From the NCBI GenBank assembly GCA_012719445.1, contig JAAYAH010000131.1, positions 1 through 55,047 of the forward strand: a DNA stretch of 55,047 nucleotides, in the 5' to 3' direction. How positions within the stretch are numbered: the first letter of the stretch is position 1; every line of letters begins with the position of its first letter. The notes beneath the pieces were generated by a model that was not told the origin of the DNA, did not search any database, and saw only the letters and a list, made by a program, of their open reading frames with translations. The DNA is from Actinomycetales bacterium (GTDB lineage: Bacteria; Actinomycetota; Actinomycetes; Actinomycetales; Kineosporiaceae). A program made the translations under genes and the position numbers. This document shows positions 42,026-50,559 of this stretch, in pieces.

Positions 42026-42177
42026 CGGCGCAGGTGGGCGGGTGTCGACCGCCCCGGCAGGATCCGGGACCGGCGGGCCGTCGGCGATGGCGTCGCCGAC
42101 GGTGACGAATGACCGGAACGAGCGAAGACGTACCGGACGAGCGTCCGGGTGGTCGCCCATGTCACACGGGGCGGGTC

Positions 42178-42205
42178 TCGACCTCATGACCGGGTTCCGT
42201 AGACT
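42178..42205 (+). promoter_or_regulatory. Candidate hppA promoter
   Basis: TCGACC (42178-42183) and TAGACT (42200-42205) are 16 bases apart, about 120 bases before the hppA start. The gap 42026-42333 shows no gene. Confidence 0.4.
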
Positions 42206-42333
42206 CCGCGCCGTCCGAGAACCGGTGTGGCCGGAGATGGGGTCCGCCGGGCGCAGCGAAGCAGGACAGCCATCGCCCCCGGAAGTGTCCGGTGAGGGCG
42301 GATGAGGACGTCATTGTCGAGGAGGACGACGGG

Positions 42334-44637
42334 ATGAGCGCGAGCATGATTGCCGCTGAGGGTGGCGGGGAGGTGACCCTGGCCGGAGGGAACCTGACCC
42401 TTGTCGCCGTTGTTGCGGCGATCTCCGTGGTCGGTCTCGCGACGGCATGGCTGTTCCGCACCCAGGTACTGGTTGCGGACGAGGGCACCGAGAAGATGAA
42501 GGAGATCGCCCGCGCCGTCCAGGAGGGGGCGCAGGCGTACCTGAACCGGCAGTTCCGCACTCTGGGCTGGTTCGTCGTCCTCGTCTTCTTCCTGCTCTTC
42601 GCCCTGCCCGGCGATCTGGACATCAAGATCGGCCGGAGCATCTTCTTCGTCGTGGGTGCCCTGTTCTCGGCCACGATCGGCTACCTCGGCATGTCCCTGG
42701 CCGTCCGTGCCAACGTCCGGGTCGCGGCAGCCGCCCGCGGCACCGGTGGCCGGGACGCCGGGATGAGGGTCGCCATCCGGACCGGTGGGGTGGTCGGGAT
42801 GGCCACCGTCGGTCTCGGCCTGCTGGGCGCGGCTGTCGTCGTGATCCTCTACCGGGGCGACGCCCCCGCGGTGCTGGAGGGCTTCGGCTTCGGCGCCGCC
42901 CTGCTGGCGATGTTCATGCGGGTCGGCGGCGGCATCTTCACCAAGGCCGCTGACGTCGGTGCCGACCTGGTCGGCAAGGTCGAGGTCGGGATCCCCGAGG
43001 ACGACCCCCGCAACGCGGCGACCATCGCCGACAACGTCGGGGACAACGTCGGCGACTGCGCCGGCATGGCCGCCGACCTGTTCGAGTCCTACGCGGTGAC
43101 CCTGGTCGCCGCGCTCATCCTGGGCAAGGCCGCCTTCGGCGAACACGGCCTGGTGTTCCCGCTGCTCGTGCCGGCCATCGGCGCCATCACTGCGGTGATC
43201 GGCATTCTGGTCACCCGGCCGCGGGTCGGGGAGCCCGGCCTGAAGGCGATCAACCGGGGCTTCTACATCTCCGCTCTTATCTCCGCCGCGCTGTGCGCCG
43301 TCGCGGCCTTCGTCTACCTGCCGGGCGGCTACGCCGACCTTGGAGTGGACGCCGTGAAGGACCTGGACGGAGACCCCCGGATCGCCGCGACCCTCGCCGT
43401 GTTCCTGGGGATCATCCTCGCCGGGGTCATCCTCTGGCTGACCGGTCACTTCACCGGTACCGAGCACGGTCCGGTGAAGAACGTCGCCCGCACCGCCCTG
43501 ACCGGCCCGGCCACCGTCGTGCTGTCCGGGATCGGTGTCGGGTTCGAGTCGGCCGTCTACACCGCGGTGATCATCTCGGCGGCGGTCTTCAGCGCCTACC
43601 TGCTCGGCGGCGGTTCGATCATCCTCTCGCTGTTCTTCGTCGCCCTGGCCGGCTGCGGTCTGCTGACCACGGTCGGGGTCATCGTGACCATGGACACCTT
43701 CGGCCCGGTCAGTGACAACGCCCAGGGCATCGCCGAGATGTCCGGTGACGTGACCGAGGACGGCGCGCAGATCCTGACCGAACTGGACGCCGTCGGCAAC
43801 ACCACGAAGGCGATCACCAAGGGCATCGCGATCGCGACCGCCGTGCTGGCTGCGACCGCCCTGTTCGGCTCCTACAACGACTCCGTGGTCTCGGCCATGG
43901 AGGAGGCGGGCAAGACGGCCCAGGACGCGCTCGAGGCGTACCAGATCGTCGCGCCGAACACTCTGATCGGTCTGATCCTCGGGGCCGCAGTGGTGTTCCT
44001 CTTCTCCGGTCTCGCCGTGGACGCGGTGACCCGGGCGGCCGGTGCCATCGTCTTCGAGGTCCGGCGGCAGTTCCGCGAGCACCCCAGGATCATGGACGGG
44101 ACCGAGAAGCCCGAGTACGCCCGGGTCGTCGACATCTGCACCAAGGACTCGCTGCGTGAGCTGGCCACTCCGGGTCTGCTCGCCGCCATGGCCCCGATCG
44201 CGGTCGGCTTCGGCCTCGGCGTCGGCCCGCTGGCCGGCTACCTCGCCGGTGCCATCGGCGCCGGGGTGCTGATGGCGGTCTTCCTGGCGAACTCCGGTGG
44301 AGCCTGGGACAACGCCAAGAAGCTGGTCGAGGACGGCGCCTACGGTGGCAAGGGTTCCGAGGCCCACGCCGCGACCGTCATCGGTGACACCGTCGGTGAC
44401 CCGTTCAAGGACACCGCCGGGCCGGCGATCAACCCGCTCATCAAGGTCATGAACCTGGTCTCGTTGTTGATCGCTCCTGCGGTCGTCCAGCTCGACGACA
44501 ACACCGGTGTCCGGCTGGCGATCGCTGCGGCCGCCGCCCTGGTCATCATCGGTGCCGTCACGGTCTCCAAGCGCCGGGTCAACACCCTGCAGGGACAGGA
44601 GCAGGGCGAGGAGGCTCAGGAGCTCGTCAACGCGTGA
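42334..44637 (+). CDS. hppA: K+-independent H+-translocating membrane pyrophosphatase
   Basis: 767 residues from ATG 42334, chosen over an upstream ATG because GAGGAGG lies eight bases before it. About sixteen transmembrane helices. The substrate-binding region Asp-Asp-Pro-Arg-Asn-Ala-Ala-Thr-Ile-Ala-Asp-Asn-Val-Gly-Asp-Asn-Val-Gly-Asp-Cys (about 222-241) and Gly-Gly-Ala-Trp-Asp-Asn-Ala-Lys-Lys are intact. In Gly-Asn-Thr-Thr-Lys492-Ala the lysine marks the K+-independent class, which pumps protons. It hydrolyses pyrophosphate to energise the membrane, or the reverse. A perfect hairpin ends the gene. Confidence 0.96.
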   Translation: MSASMIAAEGGGEVTLAGGNLTLVAVVAAISVVGLATAWLFRTQVLVADEGTEKMKEIARAVQEGAQAYLNRQFRTLGWFVVLVFFLLFALPGDLDIKIGRSIFFVVGALFSATIGYLGMSLAVRANVRVAAAARGTGGRDAGMRVAIRTGGVVGMATVGLGLLGAAVVVILYRGDAPAVLEGFGFGAALLAMFMRVGGGIFTKAADVGADLVGKVEVGIPEDDPRNAATIADNVGDNVGDCAGMAADLFESYAVTLVAALILGKAAFGEHGLVFPLLVPAIGAITAVIGILVTRPRVGEPGLKAINRGFYISALISAALCAVAAFVYLPGGYADLGVDAVKDLDGDPRIAATLAVFLGIILAGVILWLTGHFTGTEHGPVKNVARTALTGPATVVLSGIGVGFESAVYTAVIISAAVFSAYLLGGGSIILSLFFVALAGCGLLTTVGVIVTMDTFGPVSDNAQGIAEMSGDVTEDGAQILTELDAVGNTTKAITKGIAIATAVLAATALFGSYNDSVVSAMEEAGKTAQDALEAYQIVAPNTLIGLILGAAVVFLFSGLAVDAVTRAAGAIVFEVRRQFREHPRIMDGTEKPEYARVVDICTKDSLRELATPGLLAAMAPIAVGFGLGVGPLAGYLAGAIGAGVLMAVFLANSGGAWDNAKKLVEDGAYGGKGSEAHAATVIGDTVGDPFKDTAGPAINPLIKVMNLVSLLIAPAVVQLDDNTGVRLAIAAAAALVIIGAVTVSKRRVNTLQGQEQGEEAQELVNA

Positions 44638-44675
44638 GCTGAGAGCCGATCCACCACCGTTCCATCGGTTCCGTC

Positions 44676-44711
44676 GGGAAGGCCCCGGGTACCCGTACCC
44701 GGGGCCTTCCC
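44676..44711 (+). terminator. Intrinsic terminator of hppA
   Basis: Perfect 16-base arms (44676-44691, 44696-44711) with a CCCG loop, 38 bases after the stop codon. Confidence 0.8.
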
Positions 44712-44735
44712 GCGTCCCGTCAACCGGTGCACCAG

Positions 44736-45110
44736 AGCTCGCCACAGGCTCGGTGCACCAGAGTGGCCCACAGGTCCGGCCCGCCGGGGCATCTCCGGAT
44801 CCCCTGCGCCAGGGTGGCTCCCTGGTCCCGGAGCACCGAGGATCTCTCCCTCAGCACCGAGGATCTCTCCCTCGGGGCCGGTGCGCCAGGGCGTCCCCCT
44901 GGCCCCGAAGCAGGCCTCCAGCGGCCCTCAGCGGCGCCGTGAGGGCCTGGCGCCCTCCCGTTGTCCCTCCGGCCCACCGGCGGGCAGAAGGCCGTCCACG
45001 CCCCGCCTGCCCACGAGCAGGGCACGGTCCACACCCATGCGGGCCACGAGCAGGGCACGGTCCACACCCATGCGGGCCACGAGCAGGGCACGGTCCACAC
45101 CGGTACTGGT
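44736..45110. repeat. Repeat-filled gap between hppA and the conservon
   Basis: Three repeat families occur: a 21-base unit AGCACCGAGGATCTCTCCCT(C) twice (44832-44873), a 33-base unit about 2.7 times (45012-45044, 45045-45077, 45078-45101), and CGGTGCACCAGAG twice at 44720-44765. Open frames here consist only of repeat translations, so I see no gene in 44712-45185. Confidence 0.8.
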
Positions 45111-45185
45111 GCCGGTGCCGGGCTCGGGCAGCCCGGAGGCCGCGACGGCCGGCGGTATCCGAACCGGTCACGGCGCCGAGACGGA

Positions 45186-45218
45186 CGTCGGCGCCCGGAG
45201 AGGCTCCGGGCGCCGACG
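45186..45218 (-). terminator. Terminator of the conservon
   Basis: Perfect 14-base arms (45186-45199, 45205-45218) with a five-base loop, 26 bases beyond the stop of the last conservon gene. Confidence 0.75.
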
Positions 45219-45244
45219 ACGAGAGGGAGAGAGTGAGCCGGGGG

Positions 45245-45820
45245 TCAGACCTTGGCCCAGGTACGCAGGGCGTGCTCGACCAGGGCGATGAGAGTCTGCT
45301 TCGCCGACTCTCGATCCCTGGCGTCGCAGACCATGACCGGAACCTCCGCGCTGAGTTGCAGGGCGTCCCTGACGTCCTCCGGGCTGTGCCGGAGCATGCC
45401 GTCGAAGGCGTTGATGGCCACCACGAACGGCAGGCTCCTGGCCTCGAAGAAGTCCACCGGGCCGAAGCAGTCCTCCAGCCGCCGGGTGTCGACGAGGACC
45501 ACAGCGCCGATGGCACCGCGGACCAGGTCGTCCCACATGAACCAGAACCGGTTCTGCCCCGGCGACCCGAACAGGTACAGGACGAGTTCGGAGTCGACGC
45601 TGATCCGGCCGAAGTCCATGGCGACCGTGGTCGTCGTCTTGTTCGGCGTCGCGCTCAGATCGTCGACGCCAACGCTGGCCGCCGTCATGACTGCTTCCGT
45701 CCGCAGGGGGACGATCTCGGAGACGGCACCCACGAACGTGGTCTTTCCGGCTCCGAACCCCCCAGACACGACGATCTTTGTCGAGCGGGTCGGCCGGCCC
45801 TCAGAGCCGCTGAAGACCAC
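45245..45820 (-). CDS. cvnD: Conservon GTPase (CvnD type)
   Basis: 191 residues from GTG 45820 with GAGGAGGG upstream. P-loop Gly-Gly-Phe-Gly-Ala-Gly-Lys-Thr-Thr near 20-28, switch region Thr-Thr-Thr-Val-Ala-Met-Asp-Phe-Gly, then Leu-Phe-Gly-Ser-Pro-Gly-Gln and the base-recognition segment Ala-Ile-Asn-Ala-Phe-Asp. The Asn-Lys-X-Asp motif is replaced by Asn-Ala-Phe-Asp, as usual in this family. It is a MglA/Ras-like switch paired with the roadblock protein. It overlaps the DUF742 gene by 20 bases. Confidence 0.92.
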   Translation of the reverse strand: MVFSGSEGRPTRSTKIVVSGGFGAGKTTFVGAVSEIVPLRTEAVMTAASVGVDDLSATPNKTTTTVAMDFGRISVDSELVLYLFGSPGQNRFWFMWDDLVRGAIGAVVLVDTRRLEDCFGPVDFFEARSLPFVVAINAFDGMLRHSPEDVRDALQLSAEVPVMVCDARDRESAKQTLIALVEHALRTWAKV

Positions 45821-46211
45821 TGAGCACCCTCCTCAGGAATGCGGGGTCGCGTTCATCGCCGAGGGACGACGAGGTGCCGAGCACCTCGACGAGCCCCAGT
45901 TCCACCATGTCGGCGATGATCACGCGCGCGACCCCGATGGGGACACTGAGCCCGACGGCGATCTCCGCGACCGAGACCGTGCCCCGGGACAGTTCGATGA
46001 CGCTGGCGTGTTCTGGTGAAAGGAGCGGGAGCGTTGACGTGTCGATGCCCTCGCCCCTGGTGACCACCAGTGCTTCGATCTCCAGATCGCGCACCGGGCG
46101 GGTACGCCCTCCGGTGCGCGAGTACGGACGGACGAGCGACGGCGAGGGATCGCTGTCCTCGAACGGGGGCTGGCGCTCGTCCATGGTTTCGATCGTCATC
46201 CTTCGGATCAC
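45801..46211 (-). CDS. cvnC: Conservon DUF742 protein (CvnC type)
   Basis: 136 residues from GTG 46211, overlapping the upstream stop (GTGA); ATG 46199 is an alternative. [14 protein letters not shown] is the family's start motif. A winged-helix-like part follows ([17 protein letters not shown]) and ends in Phe-Leu-Arg-Arg-Val-Leu-Ser-Gly-Leu. It acts between the sensor and GTPase; its DNA-binding ability is unknown. Confidence 0.92.
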   Translation of the reverse strand: MIRRMTIETMDERQPPFEDSDPSPSLVRPYSRTGGRTRPVRDLEIEALVVTRGEGIDTSTLPLLSPEHASVIELSRGTVSVAEIAVGLSVPIGVARVIIADMVELGLVEVLGTSSSLGDERDPAFLRRVLSGLQRL

Positions 46212-46633
46212 GCGGTTCCCGTCCAGCCGGCAGGGCCGGAGGACTGACGGAGCGCGGGCGAAAGATGCTCACCGACGCGGTCGACGAGCATCGTCATCTC
46301 ATAGCCGACGAGTCCGATGTCGGAGGTCGGGGCGGCGAGGACGGCCAGCCACGATCCGTCCGAGATCGCCATCAGCAGGAGGAACCCCCCCTGCATCTCG
46401 ACGATCGTCTGCACCACCTGGCCGGCGGAGAAGCACAGGGCTGCTCCATTGGTAAGGCTACCCAACCCCGAGGCGACGGCCGACAGTTGGTCGGCCCGGT
46501 CCTTGGGCAGTGCGGCGGACGAGGCGATGAGCAGGCCGTCGGCGGAGACCACGGCGGCATGCGCCACGCCGGGTACCCGTTGGGTGAATCCGTCGACGAG
46601 CCACGCAATATCCGTGCCGGTTCCGGTGCTCAC
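46208..46633 (-). CDS. cvnB: Conservon roadblock/LC7 protein (CvnB type)
   Basis: 141 residues from GTG 46633, overlapping the CvnA stop. Typical roadblock pattern: [13 protein letters not shown], Ala-Val-Val-Ser-Ala-Asp-Gly-Leu-Leu, and a C-terminal helix Tyr-Glu-Met-Thr-Met-Leu-Val. It is the MglB-like regulator of the CvnD GTPase. Confidence 0.93.
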   Translation of the reverse strand: MSTGTGTDIAWLVDGFTQRVPGVAHAAVVSADGLLIASSAALPKDRADQLSAVASGLGSLTNGAALCFSAGQVVQTIVEMQGGFLLLMAISDGSWLAVLAAPTSDIGLVGYEMTMLVDRVGEHLSPALRQSSGPAGWTGTA

Positions 46634-49600
46634 TGGTCTCCTCCCTCGTCGCCGGCCCTCTCACCGGCTTCGTGGTCGCCCGTGGGCGATGTTGCTCCGA
46701 ACAGGCTGACACCAACGGCGTCCGTCGCGCCCACAGTTTGGCGACGGGCCTGCCTCGCACTGGACAACCCCTGCTGGTAGCTGCCCAACCGACCCCGGAC
46801 GACCTCGGCGTCCGGACGCGGCGCCTGGGGGCGCCCCGGGCGGTTGGCGGTCGCCGCCATGGGAGCTGCGGCCGCTGCGGTCGGGAGCAGGTTCGCGCCG
46901 GGACGACGCCGCGGCAGGCCGCTGGTGGTGACGCCGGCGCTCTCCGGGGCCGCGGCGGCCCTGGCGTTCGCGGCGATCCACCGCTGGTCACCCAGCGCGG
47001 ACCAGCGGCTGGACACCGGCTGCTCCTGCTGCTGCTGCTCGCGGAGATCGATGATCCGGGGCTGCGCCGCCGCCGCTGCCTGCTCGGGACGCGGCGCCTC
47101 CGCGGCAGCGGGGACGTCGACCCTGCGCGGCTCGGCAGGGGGCTGTTCCTGACGCGGCGCCTCGCCGAGGACCGACTCCTGCCGCACCGGCTCGGGTGCC
47201 GGTGGGACCGGCGGCCGGGACGGCGGGGTCGGCCGGACGGGGATCCTGGTGCTGGGGTCGAACCAGGCCGACAGCGAGTCGAAGATCGGGGTGGAGACGT
47301 CCTCCTCCGGGACGACGTCCTCGCCGATGAGCGGGGCTCCGGACTGGGCCGGGTGGTATCCGTTGACCCGGGCGTCGGCGGCGGCGCGGGCGGCCAGTTC
47401 GGTCGGCAGTTCGTCGTCCCAGGCTCCCGGTGCCCCGCCGGAGGACACCGAGGGGGCCGACTCGTTCGTGGTCGCCTTCGTCTGGTCGGTCGACGCGGCG
47501 GGGGAGACCGGCGTCGGTCCGGTCGCGGGGGCGATCGGCGGGGTCGGGGTCGGCCCGGTCTGCGGGGCGCGGATCACCGGGATCGACCCGGTGCCCGGTG
47601 ACGGGGCGGACCGCGCGAACGGTCCCGTCACCGGCACCGGACCGACGACCGGCGTCGGACCCGTCGGCGGTGCGGGCCGGACGACCGGGAGGGGGCCGGT
47701 CGGCGGAGCTGTCGGCACGGCTCCGGTGCTCGGGGACTCCGTCGGGGCGCCGAAGGGGGTGAAGAGGCTGCCGGACGAGGTCGGGGCCGGGGCAGGGGAG
47801 CCGAGCGGCCGGAGCTCGGGGTCGGACACCGGCCGACGCGGCAGCGAGCCCGTGTCGCCGTAGGGCGAGGACTCGTCGTCGGCGGGCGGACGCGGGGCGC
47901 CGAGCGGGACCAGCCCCTCGACCTTCATCGGCTGACCGGAGGAGCCACCAGCGCCGCCGGCACCGGAGAGGAGCGCCCGCGGCACCGTGACCTCGGCGAT
48001 CGTGCCCGCGACGCCGTCCCGCTGGCTGAGCCAGACCCGGAACCCACCGCGGTTGGCCAGTCGGGCGACGACGAAGAGACCCATCCGGGACGGGACCGTG
48101 GTGTCGACGGTCTCGCCTGAGGCCAGCCGGGCGTTCATGCGCTGCAGCTCGTGCGGCGGGATGCCGACGCCGGAGTCCACGACCTCGATGAGCAGATCCC
48201 GCTCGGCGTTGAACGAGGCCGACAGGAGGATCGGGCTGTTCGGCGGCGAGTACATGGCCGCGTTGTCGAGCAGCTCGGCCAGCAGGTGGACGAGACCACC
48301 CGCCGAGGGACCGGAGATCGACACCGCGGCGACCGGCTGCAGCCGGACCCGCTCGTACTGCTCCATCTCCGAGGTCGCGGCCCGGAAGAGCTCCGCGACG
48401 GGGACCGGGGCGCTGCTGCGGGTACGGACCTGCGAGCCGGCCATGACGAGCAGGTTGTCGTTGTAGCGGCGCATCCGGGCGGCGAGGTGGTCCAGCCGGA
48501 ACAGGTTCCGCAGTTGGTCCGGGTCCTGCTCGGTGCTCTCCAGCTCGTCGATGATGCCCAGCTGCTTCTCCACCATGGACTGGCTGCGGCGGGACATGTT
48601 GACGAACGCCTCGTCAAGGGCCTGCCGCAATCGCACCTGGCTGGTCGCCAGCCGGAGTGCCTCGGCGCTCAACCCGTTGACGGCCGCGGCGACGTCGACG
48701 GTCTCCGGACCGGCCGTGAGGTCGGCAGGCAGCACCGGGTGGATCTTGACCTTCGCCTCCGGGCCCTCGGCCTCGATCCGGCGGACCGCGGACGGCAGCT
48801 GGACGGTGGCGACGTCGACGGCACCGTCGCGCAGGCTGCGCAGCGGGGCGGCGATCGTGCGGGCGAACCGGCGGGTCGCGACGATGACCAGGAGAAGGGT
48901 GAGGAACGCACCGATGCCGATGCCGGCTGCCTTGGCGAGGGAGTTGCGCTCGGAGATGGCGGCCGCGGCGCGGGTGTACTGGGCGACGTCCTGGACCAGC
49001 TCGTCGATGTCGGAGAGGCGCGAGCTCGCGGCCTCGGAGAAGGCCTGCGGGGAGCCGGGGACGGCCTCGGTGGTGCCCTGGGCCGCCTCCAGCAGCGCGA
49101 CGGCGTCACGGCGGAACAGGTCGAGGCGGGTGTCGTCACCGCGGATGAAGACGATCCGGGCGAACTGGCGCTTGGTCGCCCGCTCCTCGGCGACGTCGAG
49201 GCGCTGGCGCTGCAGGTTGTTGAGCATCCCGAGCTGGTGGTACCGCGAGATGCTCAGCTGCTTCTGGGTCAGTGCCAGGGTGAGGATGTCCTGCTCCTCC
49301 GCCGCGGCCGCGGCGGTCTGGGTGAGGGCGGACAGGGTTGCGGCGCCGTCCGCGGCGCGCTGGTCGGCCGCGGTGTTGGTGAGTTCACGGGTCACGGTGT
49401 CGGAGAGCGCCGCGAGACCCTCGAAGACCGGGGCGAAGCTGCGGAGCACCGTCTCCGGGTTGCGCTCGGTCCCGGTGACCTCGCGGATGCCGGGGACGCG
49501 CTCGAGGGCGTCGTCGACCCGGGCCGCGGCGATGTCGATGTCGTCCGAGGGGTACTTGCTCGTCGTCTCCTCGAGCACCCGCTTGAGGGTCTGCAGCCGG

Positions 49601-50037
49601 CCGTCGCTCTCCTGCTGGTACTGCTTCAGCTTGGCCTTGTTCTCCTCGTTGCCGCCCGAGCCCTGCACGGTGAGGGTCAGGCTGCGCTCGCGCTGCATGG
49701 CGCCGCTGAAGGAGTTGGTGGCAAGGGCGAGCTCGGCGAGACCACGGGTCCGCTGGGCGCTGCGGACGTCCTGGAAGGACTGGAAGCCGATGATGCCGAA
49801 GATGACGAGGAGCACGGCCAGTGGGACCCCGACCAGGGTCGTGAGCTTCCGGCTGATCGGCCAGGAGGCCATCCCCCGCTGGCGCTCCGTCTCCCGCTGC
49901 GCGCTGGCGATCTGCTCGGAGACGCCCCACTCGGCGTCCGAACCCGGACGGTGGCGGGTGGAGAGCGGGCCGGCGGCGTGCATGCCGTCGGGACCGGTCG
50001 CTGCCGGTTCTGGCAAAGCCGTTCCGTGTCGGGGCAC
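46630..50037 (-). CDS. cvnA: Conservon sensor kinase-like protein (CvnA type, NIT domain)
   Basis: 1135 residues from GTG 50037, with GGGAGGG upstream. After a cytoplasmic N-terminus a transmembrane helix (about 70-90) leads to an extracellular NIT (nitrate/nitrite-sensing type) domain (about 95-355), a second helix (about 368-388), and a coiled/HAMP-like part. The ATPase domain has an N-box [11 protein letters not shown] and Val-Asp-Ser-Gly-Val-Gly-Ile. No phospho-accepting His box is present. A Pro/Thr-rich tail of about 400 residues includes Gly-Pro-Thr-Pro-Val-type repeats and ends in a basic segment. Ligand unknown. Confidence 0.92.
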   Translation of the reverse strand: MPRHGTALPEPAATGPDGMHAAGPLSTRHRPGSDAEWGVSEQIASAQRETERQRGMASWPISRKLTTLVGVPLAVLLVIFGIIGFQSFQDVRSAQRTRGLAELALATNSFSGAMQRERSLTLTVQGSGGNEENKAKLKQYQQESDGRLQTLKRVLEETTSKYPSDDIDIAAARVDDALERVPGIREVTGTERNPETVLRSFAPVFEGLAALSDTVTRELTNTAADQRAADGAATLSALTQTAAAAAEEQDILTLALTQKQLSISRYHQLGMLNNLQRQRLDVAEERATKRQFARIVFIRGDDTRLDLFRRDAVALLEAAQGTTEAVPGSPQAFSEAASSRLSDIDELVQDVAQYTRAAAAISERNSLAKAAGIGIGAFLTLLLVIVATRRFARTIAAPLRSLRDGAVDVATVQLPSAVRRIEAEGPEAKVKIHPVLPADLTAGPETVDVAAAVNGLSAEALRLATSQVRLRQALDEAFVNMSRRSQSMVEKQLGIIDELESTEQDPDQLRNLFRLDHLAARMRRYNDNLLVMAGSQVRTRSSAPVPVAELFRAATSEMEQYERVRLQPVAAVSISGPSAGGLVHLLAELLDNAAMYSPPNSPILLSASFNAERDLLIEVVDSGVGIPPHELQRMNARLASGETVDTTVPSRMGLFVVARLANRGGFRVWLSQRDGVAGTIAEVTVPRALLSGAGGAGGSSGQPMKVEGLVPLGAPRPPADDESSPYGDTGSLPRRPVSDPELRPLGSPAPAPTSSGSLFTPFGAPTESPSTGAVPTAPPTGPLPVVRPAPPTGPTPVVGPVPVTGPFARSAPSPGTGSIPVIRAPQTGPTPTPPIAPATGPTPVSPAASTDQTKATTNESAPSVSSGGAPGAWDDELPTELAARAAADARVNGYHPAQSGAPLIGEDVVPEEDVSTPIFDSLSAWFDPSTRIPVRPTPPSRPPVPPAPEPVRQESVLGEAPRQEQPPAEPRRVDVPAAAEAPRPEQAAAAAQPRIIDLREQQQQEQPVSSRWSALGDQRWIAANARAAAAPESAGVTTSGLPRRRPGANLLPTAAAAAPMAATANRPGRPQAPRPDAEVVRGRLGSYQQGLSSARQARRQTVGATDAVGVSLFGATSPTGDHEAGERAGDEGGDQ

Positions 50038-50178
50038 GTGACCCTCCCTGTCACCGCCGGGGCGGCGTGTGCGGTGCCTGGCTCACCGCCGGAAGCCGTC
50101 GGAACTGTCGCGACCCCATTGTCACGGCGCCTTGGATTCCGGTGGGTCTGCCCGATGGTGGCAGACGGCGCAAGGTCG

Positions 50179-50207
50179 AGGCTACGTCTTGGCTCATCAG
50201 AGTGGAA
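50179..50207 (-). promoter_or_regulatory. Candidate conservon promoter
   Basis: On the minus strand TTCCAC (50202-50207) is followed after exactly 17 bases by TAGCCT (50179-50184), about 140 bases before the cvnA start. The remaining gap to topA (50208-50559) shows no gene; a TACCGT hexamer at 50397-50402 may serve topA. Confidence 0.4.
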
Positions 50208-50559
50208 CGATGAGTGACTGACCGGGCTCGGTCGGACGACCAGATCTCACTCAGTGTTGTTTTGGACTACGGACCGTCATCAAACTCGTGGTTGTCCGGC
50301 GGTGACCGTGGATTCCGGCCCGGTGGGGGAGACGGAACCGGTGCCCATGGTCCCTCGTCGGACCCCCTCGATGCGAGTCCCCGGAGGAATCGGCGTTACC
50401 GTGCATGGCCAGGGAGCGCGACGCGTCGGGCCCGGGAGGGCGGGTGCGTCGGTGGCGCGCCGCCGGGAACACGGTGCACCGGCGGGACGTCGGGACAGCG
50501 AGGACAGGCTGGCCCGCACGCGCCGGGCAGTGTCGCATCGTCAGGCAGGAAGGTAGGCA

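Noticed and set aside
42184-44745. 853-codon minus-strand frame over hppA
   Set aside because: Translation is Asp/Gly/Val/His-rich shadow of a clearly coding pyrophosphatase gene.
44720-45100. Open frames with repeated Trp-Thr-Val-Pro-Cys-Ser-Trp units
   Set aside because: They are direct translations of the 33-base repeats, lack ribosome-binding sites and have no non-repeat core.
48151-50217. 688-codon plus-strand frame opposite cvnA
   Set aside because: Antisense shadow of the NIT-domain gene, with no recognisable domain.
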